A DNA stretch of 64,000 nt from Oerskovia turbata (GCF_000718325.1 NZ_JOFV01000004.1:1-64000), one strand, 5' to 3'; positions 44,152 to 54,005 are shown, numbered from the stretch's first letter. The notes: generated by a model not told the origin, from the letters alone. Program-made: numbers and translations.

Positions 44152-45477
44152 CTACTGGAAGCGCGCCTTGATCGCCTCGCCGTGCGCGGGCAGGTCCTCG
44201 TCGTTCGCGACGGCCACGATGCGGTCGGCCAGATCCTGGAGAGCATCGGCCGAGTACTCGACGACCTGGACCGCGCGCACGAAGCTGTGCACCCCGAGCC
44301 CGCTCGAGTAGTGCGCGCAGCCACCGGTCGGCAGGACGTGGTTGGACCCCGCCATGTAGTCGCCCAGCGGGACGGGCGAGTACGGGCCGACGAAGATCGC
44401 GCCCGCGCTCTGCACCCGTTCGGCCACGGCGGCGGCGTCCGACGTCTGGATCTCGAGGTGCTCGGCCCCGTAGGAGTCGACGACGTCGAGGCCCTGCTCC
44501 AGGTCGTCGACCACGATGATCGCGGACTGCGGCCCGGACAGGGCCTGCGCCACGCGCGCCGCGTGCTTGGTCTCGGGGACGAGGGCCACGAGGCGGGCGT
44601 CCACGGCGGCCGCGAGCTCGACCGACGGCGTCACGAGGACCGCCGCGGCGTCGGGCGTGTGCTCGCCCTGGCTGATGAGGTCGAGCGCGACGTGCGTCGG
44701 GTCCGCGCCGCCGTCCGCGAGGATCGCGATCTCGGTGGGGCCGGCCTCGGAGTCGATCCCGACGACACCGCGCACGAGGCGCTTGGCGGCCGCGACGTAG
44801 ATGTTCCCCGGACCCGTGATGACGTCGACCGGCTCGCACAGGTAGTCGCCGTCCTGCGGCTCGCTGCCTGCGGCGCCGTACGCGAACATGCCGATCGCCT
44901 GTGCACCGCCGACCGCGTAGACCTCCTCGACACCCAGCAGCGCGCAGGCCGCGAGGATCGTGGGGTGCGGCAGTCCGTCGTTCTCGCGCTGCGGAGGCGA
45001 GGCCACCGCGAGCTCGCGCACACCGGCCTCCTGCGCCGCGACGACGCTCATGATGACCGACGACGGGTAGACGGCGATCCCGCCGGGCACGTAGAGACCG
45101 ACACGACGCACCGGGATCCAACGCTGGCGGACCTGCGCCCCAGGGGCCAGGTCGACGGAGAACGGCTGCGGACGCTGCGCGGCGTGCACCGTGCGGACAC
45201 GGCGGATCGCCTCCTCGAGACCGTCTCGCACGAGGGGGTCGAGCGTCTCGAGCGCGGCCGACAGACGCTCGGCCGGGACCCGCAGGTGGACCGGTCGCAC
45301 GCCGTCGAACCGCTCCGAGAGGTCCCGCAGCGCCGAGGCGCCGTGCAGACGGACGTCGTGCAGGATCGGGGCGACCTTCTCCGCGGCGTCCTCGACGCCG
45401 ATCTCCGGACGAGGCAGGATCTCCGTGAGCTCACGGGGAGACAGGGAACGACCACGCAGGTCGATGCGATTGATCAC
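44152..45477 (-). CDS. hisD: Histidinol dehydrogenase
   Basis: A 441-aa enzyme for the last two steps of histidine synthesis. The zinc/substrate region includes [15 protein letters not shown] and [10 protein letters not shown], the nucleotide segment [14 protein letters not shown], and [20 protein letters not shown] 45477 lies 6 nt after a TACGAT -10 with no ribosome-binding site. It forms a single-gene unit separate from hisC-sseB, unlike the usual hisDCB order. Confidence 0.96.
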   Translation of the reverse strand: MINRIDLRGRSLSPRELTEILPRPEIGVEDAAEKVAPILHDVRLHGASALRDLSERFDGVRPVHLRVPAERLSAALETLDPLVRDGLEEAIRRVRTVHAAQRPQPFSVDLAPGAQVRQRWIPVRRVGLYVPGGIAVYPSSVIMSVVAAQEAGVRELAVASPPQRENDGLPHPTILAACALLGVEEVYAVGGAQAIGMFAYGAAGSEPQDGDYLCEPVDVITGPGNIYVAAAKRLVRGVVGIDSEAGPTEIAILADGGADPTHVALDLISQGEHTPDAAAVLVTPSVELAAAVDARLVALVPETKHAARVAQALSGPQSAIIVVDDLEQGLDVVDSYGAEHLEIQTSDAAAVAERVQSAGAIFVGPYSPVPLGDYMAGSNHVLPTGGCAHYSSGLGVHSFVRAVQVVEYSADALQDLADRIVAVANDEDLPAHGEAIKARFQ

Positions 45478-45483
45478 CGGTCC

Positions 45484-45489
45484 ATCGTA
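45484..45489 (-). promoter_or_regulatory. hisD -10 element (leaderless)
   Basis: TACGAT on the minus strand ends 6 nt before the hisD GTG. It is the same hexamer and spacing as recQ. Confidence 0.5.
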
Positions 45490-45571
45490 GGCCGGGCCGC
45501 GAACCGACCTCCAGGCCATTCAGCAGGTGGGCAGTTCACCGGCACGCCCCGGACGCGAGAGAATGGCACTC

Positions 45572-45799
45572 ATGACCACGACACCCACGGTGGAGATCAC
45601 CGACGACGTCATCCGCCTCGGCCAGTTCCTCAAGCTCGCGAGCCTCGTCGAGTCCGGCGCCCACGCGCGTGACCTCATCTCCGAGGGAGAGGTCAAGGTC
45701 AACGGGGAGGTCGACACGCGTCGCGGCCGCCAGCTGCACAAGGGTGACGTCGTGACGGTCGACGTCCCGACCGGCCAGATCGGCGCGATCGTCGGGTAG
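45572..45799 (+). CDS. Small S4-domain RNA-binding protein
   Basis: A 75-aa protein made up almost wholly of one S4 domain: IRLGQFLKLASLVESGAHARDLISEGEVKVNGEVDTRRGRQLHKGDVV. It resembles the YbcJ/RqcP-type small S4 proteins, which bind rRNA or tRNA. Two ATGs 9 nt apart (45563 and 45572) are possible; the second begins directly before the domain. A weak GAGAAT -10 lies 7 nt upstream of it. The gene is divergent from hisD, with only about 90 bp between. Confidence 0.85.
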   Translation: MTTTPTVEITDDVIRLGQFLKLASLVESGAHARDLISEGEVKVNGEVDTRRGRQLHKGDVVTVDVPTGQIGAIVG

Positions 45800-45849
45800 C
45801 CGCGATCGTCGGGGAGGTCCGGGAACGGTCCCCGGCCGCTTCGGGCAGG

Positions 45850-46257
45850 TCAGAACGCCATGTAGCTCGAGCTCATGACCTTGTCCGCGACGATCCGCAG
45901 GACGACCCGACGCGGGTTGACGCGCGGCTCCTTGTAGCGCCGCGTGTAGCGGCGCACGGCTTCGGCGACCTCGTCGGGGTCGCGCGAGACCGAGATGGTT
46001 CCCTCGAGCGTGATCCAGCGCCCGCCCTCGACCTGGCACACAGCGGCCCGGGGGTGGGCGCCGTCGGGGGTGAGGCGCTCGGCGTTGAGGGCCTTGACCG
46101 ACGTGTCGTTGGTCGTGACGCGCACGACGCCTGCCTCGGCGTCCCAGGTGAAGCCCACGGGGACGACGTGCGGGCTGCCGTCCCCCCTCAGGGTGGTCAG
46201 GGTCGCCAGGTGGCGCTCGGTGACGAAGACGCGCTGCTCGGGGGTCAGGTGGATCAC
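45850..46257 (-). CDS. PPOX-class, probably F420-dependent, oxidoreductase
   Basis: A 135-aa split-barrel flavin/deazaflavin-binding protein. Landmarks are LATLTTLRGDGSPHVVPVGFTWD near the N-terminus, WITLEGTISVSRDPDEV in the middle and a C-terminal VVLRIVADKVMSSSYM. The pattern fits the TIGR03618-type F420-binding PPOX group of actinobacteria rather than FMN-dependent PdxH. GTG 46257 lies 7 nt after TAGACT. Substrate unknown. Confidence 0.8.
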   Translation of the reverse strand: MIHLTPEQRVFVTERHLATLTTLRGDGSPHVVPVGFTWDAEAGVVRVTTNDTSVKALNAERLTPDGAHPRAAVCQVEGGRWITLEGTISVSRDPDEVAEAVRRYTRRYKEPRVNPRRVVLRIVADKVMSSSYMAF

Positions 46258-46264
46258 GACGGCG

Positions 46265-46270
46265 AGTCTA
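46265..46270 (-). promoter_or_regulatory. -10 element of the PPOX gene (leaderless)
   Basis: TAGACT on the minus strand ends 7 nt before the GTG start; there is no ribosome-binding site in between. Confidence 0.45.
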
Positions 46271-46305
46271 CGTCGGCTCGCTCGACGCGCCGTCCGTGCG
46301 GCCCG

Positions 46306-49300
46306 TCACACCGTGAGGCAGGACGGGCCGAGCAGCGCCTTGAGGTCCCCGTAGAGCGCGGGGCTCTTCGTCACGCGCAACGTGTCCTCGAGCCGCATGA
46401 CCTTGGTCCGGCCCGGGCTCGTGAGCTTGAGGTGGACCTCGGTCACGCCCGGGTGCGTCGAGAGGATCTCCCGCAGCTTCTCGACCACGGGCTGGGTGCA
46501 GCGCGACTCGGGCAGGCTCACGAGGACGGGCGTGTCGGCGACCGCCGAGACGTCAGGGAGCGAGACCTCCATGGCCTGGAGCTGCATGGTCTCGTCGCGG
46601 CGGCGCACCCGTCCGCGCAGCACCACGACCTGATCCTCCGCGAGGATCGTCGAGTACGCGAGGTAGGTCTCGCCGAAGAACATGACCTCGACGCCGCCCT
46701 CGAGGTCCTCGATCGTCACGGCGGCCCACGGGTTGCCGTTCTTGCTCATCTTGCGCTGGAGCGAGGTGATGAGCCCGGCGATCACGACGGTCGACCCGTC
46801 CGGGCGGGTCTCGTCGGCCATGAGCGCCGCGATCGAGGTGTCGGCCGCCCGGGTCAGGACGTGCTCGAGCCCCGACAACGGGTGGTCGGAGACGTACAGG
46901 CCGAGCATCTCGCGCTCGAACGCGAGGCGTTGCTTCTTGTCCCAGTCGGGGATGTCGGGCACGTCGACGCTGAAGGACATGGCGGGGTCCTCGCCCCCCA
47001 GGTCCGCGAAGAGGTCGAACTGCCCCTTGGCCTCCTCGCGCTTGACGCTGATGACCGAGTCCACCGCCTGCTCGTGCACCACGAGCAGCGCACGCCGCGC
47101 GTGGTCGAGCGAGTCGAACGCCCCCGCCTTGATGAGCGACTCGATGGTCCGCTTGTTGCAGACCACGGCGGGGACCTTGTCGAGGAAGTCGGTGAACGAC
47201 CCGAACGTCCCCTTGTCCTCGCGCGTCGCGACGATCGCGTCCACGACGTTCGCGCCGACGTTGCGCACCGCGGTCAGGCCGAAGCGGATGTCCTTGCCGA
47301 CGGCCGTGAAGTTGGCCGATGACGAGTTCACGTCGGGTGGCAGGACCGTGATCCCCATGCGACGGCACTCGTTGAGGTAGAGGGCCGACTTGTCCTTGTC
47401 GTCGCGCACGCTCGTGAGCAGCGCGGCCATGTACTCGGTCGGGTAGTTGGCCTTGAGGAACGCGGTCCAGTAGGAGACGACGCCGTAGGCCGCGGAGTGC
47501 GCCTTGTTGAACGCGTAGTCCGAGAACGGCAGCAGGATGTCCCACAGCGTCTTGACCGCGGCCATGGAGAAGCCGCGCTCCTTCATGCCGTTGGAGAACC
47601 CCTCGAACTGCTTGTCCAGCTCGGACTTCTTCTTCTTGCCCATCGCACGGCGCAGGATGTCGGCCTGGCCGAGCGAGTAGCCGGCGACCTTCTGCGCGAT
47701 GGCCATGACCTGCTCCTGGTACACGATCAGGCCGTACGTGGTCCCCAGGATGTCCTCGAGGGCTTCCTCGAGCTCGGGGTGGATCGGAGTGACCTCCTGC
47801 ATCCCGTTCTTGCGCAGCGCGTAGTTGGTGTGCGAGTTGGCGCCCATCGGTCCAGGGCGGTACAGCGCGCCCACGGCCGAGATGTCCTCGAAGTTGTCGG
47901 GGCGCATGAGCTTGAGCAGGGTCCGCATGCCGCCGCCGTCGAGCTGGAACACGCCCAGGGTGTCGCCGCGCCCCAGGAGCTCGTACGTCTTGGGGTCGTC
48001 GAGCGTCAGGGCCTCGAGCTCGACGGGGTCCTTGCCGTTCATCACGATGTTCTCGAGCGCGTCGTCGAGGATCGTGAGGTTGCGCAGACCCAGGAAGTCC
48101 ATCTTGATCAGGCCGAGGCCCTCGCACGTGGGGTAGTCGAACTGCGTGATGACCGCGCCGTCCTGGAGGCGGCGCATGATCGGGATGATGTCGATGAGCG
48201 GCTCGCTCGACATGATGACACCGGCCGCGTGCACGCCCCACTGGCGCTTCAGGCCCTCGATGCCCTTGGCGAGCTCGACGACGCGCTGGGCGTCGGGGTC
48301 CGCCGAGTGGATCTGGCGGAACTCGTCGGCCTCGTTGTACCGCTTGTCGTCGGGGTTGAAGATGCCCGTGAGCGAGATGTCCTTGCCCATGATCGCGGGC
48401 GGCATGGCCTTGGTGAGCTTCTCCCCCATCGCGAAGGGGAAGCCCAGGAGGCGCGAGGAGTCCTTGAGGGCCTGCTTGGCCTTGATGGTGCCGTAGGTGA
48501 CGATCTGGGCGACGCGGTCCTCGCCGTACTTCTCCGTGACGTAGCGGATGACCTCACCACGACGACGCTCGTCGAAGTCGACGTCGAAGTCGGGCATGGA
48601 CACACGGTCCGGGTTGAGGAAGCGCTCGAAGATCAGGCCGTGCTGCAACGGGTCGAGGTCCGTGATGCGCATCGCGTACGCAGCCATGGAGCCCGCACCC
48701 GAGCCGCGCCCCGGCCCCACGCGGATGCCGTTGTCCTTGGCCCAGTTGATGAAGTCGGCGACGACGAGGAAGTAGCCCGGGAAGCCCATCTGCACGATGA
48801 CCTGGGTCTCGTACTCGGCCTGCTTGCGCACGGCGTCCGAGATCCCGTCCGGGTAGCGGTAGTGCAGACCCTTCTCGACCTCCTTGATGAACCAGGAGGT
48901 CTCGTCCTCGCCCGGAGGGCAGGGGAAGTTCGGCATGTAGTTCGCGGACGTGTCGAAGCTGACCTCGCACTGCTCGGCGATGAGCAACGTGTTGTCGCAG
49001 GCCTCGGGCAGCTCTCGCCAGATGTGGCGCATCTCGGCGGCGGACTTCACGTAGTAGCCGTCGCCGTCGAACTTGAAGCGGTCCGGGTCCGCGAGCGTGG
49101 AGCCGGAGTTGATGCACAGCAGCGCCTCCTGGGAGTGGCTGTCCTCCTTCTTCACGTAGTGCAGGTCGTTCGTCGCGACGAGCGGGGCCCCGATGGTCTC
49201 CGAGAGGCGCAGCAGGTCCTTGATGACGCGGCGTTCGATGTCGAGCCCGTGGTCCATGAGCTCGACGTAGAAGTTCTCCTTGCCGAACACGTCCTGGAGC

Positions 49301-49863
49301 TCGCCGGCGGCCTGCACGGCCGCGTCCCACTGGCCGAGCCGCAGCTTGGTCTGGATCTCGCCCGACGGGCAGCCCGAGGACGCGATCATGCCCTTGCCGT
49401 AACGCTCGAGCAGGTCACGGTCCATGCGGGGCCACTTGCCCATCTGCCCGTCGAGCGAGGCGAGCGAGCTGGCACGGAAGAGGTTGTGCAGCCCCTCGTT
49501 GTTGCGGGCCCACATCGTCAGGTGCGTGTACGCGCCGCGGGCCGAGACGTCGTCGGACTCCTGGCCCTTCTCACCGAACCGCACGCGCGTCTGGTCGAAC
49601 CTGCTGGTGCCGGGCGTGACGTACGCCTCGACGCCGATGATGGGCTTGATGCCCGCCTGGGTCGCCTTGGACCAGAAGTCGAACGCCCCGAAGATGTAGC
49701 CGTGGTCCGTGGTCGCGATGGCCTTCTGCCCCAGGCGCGCGGTCTCCTCGAAGAGGTCCCCGAGCCGTGCGGCGCCGTCCAGCATCGAGTACTCGGTGTG
49801 GACGTGGAGGTGGACGAAGTCGTCGGACTTCTGGGTGCTTCCGGGGGCGACGGCAGACGGCAT
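46306..49863 (-). CDS. dnaE: DNA polymerase III alpha subunit
   Basis: The replicative polymerase, 1185 aa. The N-terminal PHP domain starts HLHVHTEYSMLDGAARL. The catalytic aspartates are in PDFDVDFDERRR (residues 424-432). After the palm/fingers come tandem helix-hairpin-helix, then an OB-fold (VIAGLITSLQRKMSKNGN) and a C-terminal domain ending near residue 1185. It is the DnaE1 type: no exonuclease insertion as in PolC. ATG 49863 lies 6 nt after TAGACT with no ribosome-binding site. Confidence 0.97.
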   Translation of the reverse strand: MPSAVAPGSTQKSDDFVHLHVHTEYSMLDGAARLGDLFEETARLGQKAIATTDHGYIFGAFDFWSKATQAGIKPIIGVEAYVTPGTSRFDQTRVRFGEKGQESDDVSARGAYTHLTMWARNNEGLHNLFRASSLASLDGQMGKWPRMDRDLLERYGKGMIASSGCPSGEIQTKLRLGQWDAAVQAAGELQDVFGKENFYVELMDHGLDIERRVIKDLLRLSETIGAPLVATNDLHYVKKEDSHSQEALLCINSGSTLADPDRFKFDGDGYYVKSAAEMRHIWRELPEACDNTLLIAEQCEVSFDTSANYMPNFPCPPGEDETSWFIKEVEKGLHYRYPDGISDAVRKQAEYETQVIVQMGFPGYFLVVADFINWAKDNGIRVGPGRGSGAGSMAAYAMRITDLDPLQHGLIFERFLNPDRVSMPDFDVDFDERRRGEVIRYVTEKYGEDRVAQIVTYGTIKAKQALKDSSRLLGFPFAMGEKLTKAMPPAIMGKDISLTGIFNPDDKRYNEADEFRQIHSADPDAQRVVELAKGIEGLKRQWGVHAAGVIMSSEPLIDIIPIMRRLQDGAVITQFDYPTCEGLGLIKMDFLGLRNLTILDDALENIVMNGKDPVELEALTLDDPKTYELLGRGDTLGVFQLDGGGMRTLLKLMRPDNFEDISAVGALYRPGPMGANSHTNYALRKNGMQEVTPIHPELEEALEDILGTTYGLIVYQEQVMAIAQKVAGYSLGQADILRRAMGKKKKSELDKQFEGFSNGMKERGFSMAAVKTLWDILLPFSDYAFNKAHSAAYGVVSYWTAFLKANYPTEYMAALLTSVRDDKDKSALYLNECRRMGITVLPPDVNSSSANFTAVGKDIRFGLTAVRNVGANVVDAIVATREDKGTFGSFTDFLDKVPAVVCNKRTIESLIKAGAFDSLDHARRALLVVHEQAVDSVISVKREEAKGQFDLFADLGGEDPAMSFSVDVPDIPDWDKKQRLAFEREMLGLYVSDHPLSGLEHVLTRAADTSIAALMADETRPDGSTVVIAGLITSLQRKMSKNGNPWAAVTIEDLEGGVEVMFFGETYLAYSTILAEDQVVVLRGRVRRRDETMQLQAMEVSLPDVSAVADTPVLVSLPESRCTQPVVEKLREILSTHPGVTEVHLKLTSPGRTKVMRLEDTLRVTKSPALYGDLKALLGPSCLTV

Positions 49864-49869
49864 GCGACG

Positions 49870-49875
49870 AGTCTA
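49870..49875 (-). promoter_or_regulatory. dnaE -10 element (leaderless)
   Basis: TAGACT on the minus strand ends 6 nt before the dnaE ATG. The remaining stretch up to 50041 shows no gene. Confidence 0.5.
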
Positions 49876-50041
49876 GATCGCCCCACCGACGCTCCTGGCG
49901 TGTCGCCGTCGGGCACCGGCGTGTGCCTCGTCTCATGCTGCGGGTCGACGCTCGTCCCCCTGCCCGACGGCGCCGCTCACCCCCGCGGCGCACCGCACCG
50001 AGCCCGTGGCGCGTCAGCACGCCACACGCCCGGGGAACCTG

Positions 50042-50509
50042 TCAGTCGTGCGAGCACAACGTCTTCGCGGCGTCGCGGTGCTCGATCCCGGCGTCGAGGT
50101 AGACCGGCCCGTACACCTCGTACCCGAGGCGTTCGTAGAAGCCCGTGGCCTGCGTCTGCGCACTGAGCTCGATCCGGACCCGGCCTTCCGGCGCGTGCTC
50201 GGCGAGCGCGATCTCCTCGAGCGCGCGCACGACCGCAGCGCCCGCACCGGTGCCACGTGCGGCGCGGGCCACCGCGACGCGCCCGACGTGCACCTCGCCC
50301 GGGTGGGCGGGGTCGGTCAGCAGGCGCCCGGTCCCCACGACGCTGCCCGCCGTGTCCCGGACCACGACGTGCGTCGTGGTCGGCGCGAAGTCGGCGTCGT
50401 CGATCTCCTCGGCGAGCGGCACGTGCTGCTCGTCCACGAAGACCGCCAGGCGCAGCGCGTGCGCCTCGGTGAGCTGCTCGGGCGTCCGCACCCGTTCGGT
50501 CGTCAGCAT
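50042..50509 (-). CDS. GNAT-family N-acetyltransferase
   Basis: A 155-aa GNAT protein. N-terminal LRLAVFVDEQHVPLAEEID is typical of the YjcF/ElaA-like group. Acetyl-CoA is bound at VGRVAVARAARGTGAGAAVV, a close match to the Q/RxxGxG/A P-loop. The C-terminal ATGFYERLGYEVYG closes the fold. ATG 50509 has GGAAGGA upstream. The substrate is unknown. It stands 45 nt upstream of the rluD stop in the same orientation. Confidence 0.85.
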   Translation of the reverse strand: MLTTERVRTPEQLTEAHALRLAVFVDEQHVPLAEEIDDADFAPTTTHVVVRDTAGSVVGTGRLLTDPAHPGEVHVGRVAVARAARGTGAGAAVVRALEEIALAEHAPEGRVRIELSAQTQATGFYERLGYEVYGPVYLDAGIEHRDAAKTLCSHD

Positions 50510-50553
50510 CGTCGTCCTTCCGTGGGCGGACCCGCCCGCCCTGCCGGCACCGG

Positions 50554-51492
50554 TCAGGAGTAGGCCCCGCGAACGACCTCGAGCGCACGCGCCAGGTCAT
50601 CGGGGTACTCGCTCGTGACCTGCGTCCACTGCCCCGTCGCCGGGTGCTCGAAGCCGAGCTGCACCGCGTGCAGCCACTGCCGCGTGAGCCCGACCTTCTT
50701 GGCCAGCACCGGGTCCGCACCGTACGTCAGGTCACCCACGCAGGGGTGGCGCAGCGCCGAGAAGTGCACGCGGATCTGGTGCGTGCGGCCGGTCTCCAGG
50801 TGCACCTCGACGAGCGAGGCCGCCGGCAGCATCTCGAGGACCTCGTAGTGCGTGACCGAGGGCTTGCCCTCGGCCGTGACCGCGAACTTGTAGTCGGCCG
50901 ACGGGTGGCGCCCGATGGGAGCGTCGATCGTGCCGGTCGTCGGCTCGGGGTGTCCCTGGACGAGCGCGTGGTAGACCTTCTCGACCGTGCGCTCCTTGAA
51001 CGCGCGCTTGAGCACCGAGTACGCGAGCTCGCTCTTGGCCACGACCATGAGGCCGGACGTCCCGACGTCGAGCCGGTGCACGATGCCCTGGCGTTCCGCG
51101 GCCCCCGACGTCGAGATGCGGTACCCCGCGGCGACCAGGGCGCCGACGACGGTCGGCCCCGTCCAGCCCGGCGAAGGGTGCGCCGCGACGCCGACGGGCT
51201 TGTCGATGACCACCACGTCGTCGTCGTCGTACACGATCTTCATGCCCGGCACGGGCTCGGCGACGATCTGCGGCGCCCGGGCCGCGGGCTCGTCGGGGAT
51301 CTCGACCTCGAGCCAGGCCCCGGCGACCAGGCGGTCGGACTTGCCGACCTCGCGGCCGTCGACGCGCACGCCCCCCGCGGCCGCGACCTCGGCGGCGCGC
51401 GTCCGGGACAGGCCGAGCAGGCGCGCCAGGGCGGCGTCGACCCGTTCGCCGGCCAGCCCGTCCGGGACCGGGAGCGAGCGCACCTGGCCCAT
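50554..51492 (-). CDS. rluD: Ribosomal large-subunit pseudouridine synthase (RluA/RluD family)
   Basis: A 312-aa RluA-family enzyme that isomerises uridines in 23S rRNA. The N-terminal S4 domain spans residues 12-65 ([21 protein letters not shown]). The catalytic aspartate is D142 in [15 protein letters not shown], and [11 protein letters not shown] is the other signature. Which uridine is modified cannot be told from sequence; RluD is the likeliest. ATG 51492 overlaps the lspA stop by one base, the standard lspA-rluD coupling. Confidence 0.93.
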   Translation of the reverse strand: MGQVRSLPVPDGLAGERVDAALARLLGLSRTRAAEVAAAGGVRVDGREVGKSDRLVAGAWLEVEIPDEPAARAPQIVAEPVPGMKIVYDDDDVVVIDKPVGVAAHPSPGWTGPTVVGALVAAGYRISTSGAAERQGIVHRLDVGTSGLMVVAKSELAYSVLKRAFKERTVEKVYHALVQGHPEPTTGTIDAPIGRHPSADYKFAVTAEGKPSVTHYEVLEMLPAASLVEVHLETGRTHQIRVHFSALRHPCVGDLTYGADPVLAKKVGLTRQWLHAVQLGFEHPATGQWTQVTSEYPDDLARALEVVRGAYS

Positions 51493-52202
51493 CAGGACTC
51501 CGTCCCGTCCGCCGGGCTGCTGGTCGGGCCGGACGCCGGGCTGCTGGTCGGGCCGGTCGCCGGGCCGGATGCCGTCGCCTCGTCCTCCTCGACGTGCCGC
51601 TGCCCGTCGATGCCGATCCCCTGGATCGAGAGGACCGCGATCATCGCCGCGGCCGCCACGACCGCGATGTCCGCGACGTTCCCGATGAACAGGTCCCCGT
51701 ACCCGATGAAGTCGACCACGTGGCCCTGCGCGAAGCCCGGCTCGCGGAAGATCCGGTCGATGAGGTTGCCCAGCGCTCCACCGAGCAGCAGCCCGAGGGC
51801 GACGGCCCAGCCACGCGACCCGATCTTGCGCATGCTGCGCAGGATGAACACGATCACGACCGTCACGACGATCGTGAGGATCCAGGTGTAACCCGAGCCG
51901 ATCCCGAGCGCCGCCCCTTCGTTGCGGATGAACGTCAGGTGGAGCCACTCGCCGAGGATCTCGATGGTCTCGCTACCCTCGAGCTGCGCGACGGCCCAGA
52001 TCTTGGTCACCTGGTCGACCAGGATCACGAGGGCGGCGAGCACCACGACCCATGCGACGAGGCGTCGCGGTGCGACCGTCGCGCGCGGCGAGACGTCCGT
52101 GGAAGGGGCCGCGGGCACGGCCTCGGCGCCGTCCTCGGACGGGTCGGAGGGCACGGGCTGCTGGGGAGAGGGAGTCGATGGCATCGGCGGCAAGTCTGCC
52201 AT
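51492..52202 (-). CDS. lspA: Lipoprotein signal peptidase
   Basis: A 236-aa aspartyl protease with four transmembrane helices that removes signal peptides from lipoproteins in the membrane. The catalytic pair is D149 (GNLIDR) and D178 (GNVADIA); NEGAALG is the third family block. It is longer than usual (about 160-200 aa) because of a 45-residue Pro/Ser-rich N-terminus and a Ser/Pro/Gly-rich C-terminal tail that contains a tandem repeat. ATG 52202 or ATG 52184 could be the start. It serves the several lipoproteins in this window. Confidence 0.93.
   Translation of the reverse strand: MADLPPMPSTPSPQQPVPSDPSEDGAEAVPAAPSTDVSPRATVAPRRLVAWVVVLAALVILVDQVTKIWAVAQLEGSETIEILGEWLHLTFIRNEGAALGIGSGYTWILTIVVTVVIVFILRSMRKIGSRGWAVALGLLLGGALGNLIDRIFREPGFAQGHVVDFIGYGDLFIGNVADIAVVAAAAMIAVLSIQGIGIDGQRHVEEDEATASGPATGPTSSPASGPTSSPADGTES
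51511..51572 (-). repeat. Tandem 24-bp repeat in the lspA 3' end
   Basis: Two 24-bp units (51511-51534 and 51535-51558) differ at one base and are followed by a partial third copy. They encode the [16 protein letters not shown] tail of LspA and keep the frame. Such in-frame repeats may vary in number between strains. Confidence 0.7.
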
Positions 52203-52285
52203 GTCCAGCCGCTGGTCAACGATCCGGGACGACGAAGGCCACCGTCCCCCTGGGGACGGCGGCCTTCGCGCGTGCGCCGGTCGCG

Positions 52286-52747
52286 TCAGCGACGTTCCTC
52301 GCGCTGCTTCGCCTCGACGGACAGGTTCGCCCGCGGGTAGGCCTGCAGTCGCGCCTTGCCGATCGGGAGCCCGGTCGCCTCGCACGTCGCGTAGGTCCCG
52401 GCCGCGAGGCGGTCGAGCGCGTGCTTGGTCTGCTCGAGCAGGTCCCTCATGTTGTTGACGAGGGTGAGCTCCTGCTCGCGTTCGAGCGCGCTGGAGCCGG
52501 AGTCGGCCTGGTCGTCGCCCGCACCGTCCCCCGAGTTGCGCAGGAGCTCCGAGAGCTCCTGGTCGGCCTCGGTGAGCTCGCGCTCGAGGCGCTCGCGCTC
52601 CTCCAGCAGGGTTCCTGCCTGCTCCTCCGCCTCCTTGAGCGTCCACGGCTCCTCGCCGTCGCGCACGGGGAAGGACTTGACGTCGCGAGCTAGGTTCGGG
52701 AACTGCTGTCGTACGACCGCGCGCGTCGCGGTGCTGAGCTTGGTCAT
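52286..52747 (-). CDS. DksA/TraR-like protein with degenerate zinc finger
   Basis: A 153-aa protein: an N-terminal coiled coil (about 36-112) as in DksA, then the region equivalent to the C4 zinc finger, CEATGLPIGKARLQAYPRANLSVEAK. The usual four cysteines would be at positions 122, 125, 143 and 146; only C122 remains, the others are T, S and A. The GKARLQA(Y/F)P segment is intact. It may bind RNA polymerase's secondary channel like DksA but without zinc. ATG 52747 has GGAGGGG upstream. It lies 83 nt upstream of lspA. Confidence 0.8.
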   Translation of the reverse strand: MTKLSTATRAVVRQQFPNLARDVKSFPVRDGEEPWTLKEAEEQAGTLLEERERLERELTEADQELSELLRNSGDGAGDDQADSGSSALEREQELTLVNNMRDLLEQTKHALDRLAAGTYATCEATGLPIGKARLQAYPRANLSVEAKQREERR

Positions 52748-52909
52748 GTCGCCCCTCCGGTTCGAGTTGCGGTGAGAGTAGACGCCGTCTGCCGGTACGC
52801 ACAACGCACCACGCCGGATGGACCGGTGTGGTGCGTCGTCACGGACCGACCGACGGCGAACCCTGTGGTCCGCACGCCTGGTGTGATCGTCTGCCAGGTG
52901 GCAGGTGGA

Positions 52910-53566
52910 CTAGATGCCCGCGCTGAGGTCGCTCGAGCGACCCGCGCCGGAGCCGCTGCGGGGCGGGAGAGCGCTGCCGCGGTTGTCGAGGTCGCCCATG
53001 AGGTTCTGCAGGTAGCTCTTGAGGCGCGTGCGGTAGTCCCGCTCGAAGAGCCGGAGCTCGTCGATCTTGCGCTCGAGGAGCGAACGCTCCTGCTCGAGCT
53101 GGGAGAGCGTGCGGTGCGAGGTCTCCTCGGCCTCCTGCACGATCCGGGTCCCCTCCTCCTTCGCTTCCGCGATGAGGCGGTCCCCCTCCTGCTGACCCGA
53201 GCGCACGTAGTCGTCGTGCAGCTTCTGGGCGAGCTGGAGCATGCCGGTGGCGGACTCCGGCTCGGCGGTCGGCTTGCCCAGGGCGGGCGCGACGCTCGCC
53301 GCCACGGGTGCGGGCTCCGGCGCGGACGGGGTCTCGACCACGGCCGGCTTGGACGGCGCCGAGGCGTCGGCCCGGCTGAGCTCGGCGACGCGTCGCTCCG
53401 CTGCGGCCAGCTTGGTCTTGAGGTCGTCGTTCTCCTCCTGCACGGAGTTGAGCGTCCTCACCACCTCGTCCAGGAAGTCATCGACCTCTTCGACGTCGTA
53501 TCCCTCGCGGAACTTCGTCGCGGAGAACTTCTTGTTCAGGATGTCCTCTGCTGTCAGCAGTGCCAT
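52910..53566 (-). CDS. divIVA: DivIVA/Wag31 polar growth and division protein
   Basis: A 218-aa coiled-coil protein that marks cell poles and septa and directs peptidoglycan synthesis in actinobacteria. The N-terminal DivIVA domain, MALLTAEDILNKKFSATKFR and YDVEEVDDFLDEVVRTL, is conserved, followed by an Ala/Pro-rich linker (about 68-105) and a long C-terminal coiled coil. ATG 53566 has AGGTGA upstream. It heads the direction of the division cluster that continues to mraY, as in other actinobacteria. Confidence 0.94.
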   Translation of the reverse strand: MALLTAEDILNKKFSATKFREGYDVEEVDDFLDEVVRTLNSVQEENDDLKTKLAAAERRVAELSRADASAPSKPAVVETPSAPEPAPVAASVAPALGKPTAEPESATGMLQLAQKLHDDYVRSGQQEGDRLIAEAKEEGTRIVQEAEETSHRTLSQLEQERSLLERKIDELRLFERDYRTRLKSYLQNLMGDLDNRGSALPPRSGSGAGRSSDLSAGI

Positions 53567-53720
53567 CGTCTCACCTCAATGCGTTTGCGCCGTCAGTCCG
53601 GGCGATCTCGAGATCGCCACAGTCCAAAGTAGCGGAGATTGTCAGCGGAGGCGGACTCCGGCCGGGGCCCTCCAGGGGGCTCCGGCCGCAAGAACGCCGT
53701 GATGTCAGATTTCTACATGT

Positions 53721-54005
53721 TTACAGGGCACTCAAGATCTGTGCAGCGAACGACACTGCGAGGAAGAGCACGATGAAGCCCAGGTCGATCCGCACCTGAC
53801 CGAGGGTCAGGGGCGGGATGACCTTGCGCAGTGCGCGCAGCGGCGGGTCGGTCAAGGTGTAGATGGCCTCGGCCAGCACGAGCATGACGCCGCGCGGGCG
53901 CCAGTCCCGGGCGAAGACCTGCACCCAGTCGAAGACCACCCGTCCGATGAGCACCACGAGGTAGAGGCCGAGGACGAATGCCAGCAGATCGAAGACGAAA
54001 TTCAC
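53721..54005 (-). CDS. YggT family membrane protein
   Basis: A 94-aa protein with two hydrophobic segments (about 2-24 and 72-92) flanking LTDPPLRALRKVIPPL, the YggT signature. Its function is unclear; it lies between sepF and divIVA in most actinobacteria and is often linked to division or osmotic adaptation. GTG 54005 has no clear ribosome-binding site. Confidence 0.88.
   Translation of the reverse strand: MNFVFDLLAFVLGLYLVVLIGRVVFDWVQVFARDWRPRGVMLVLAEAIYTLTDPPLRALRKVIPPLTLGQVRIDLGFIVLFLAVSFAAQILSAL

Noticed and set aside
47497..50166. 889-codon open frame antisense to dnaE
   Set aside because: Same shadow effect; repetitive L/V/R/D composition dictated by the opposite strand.
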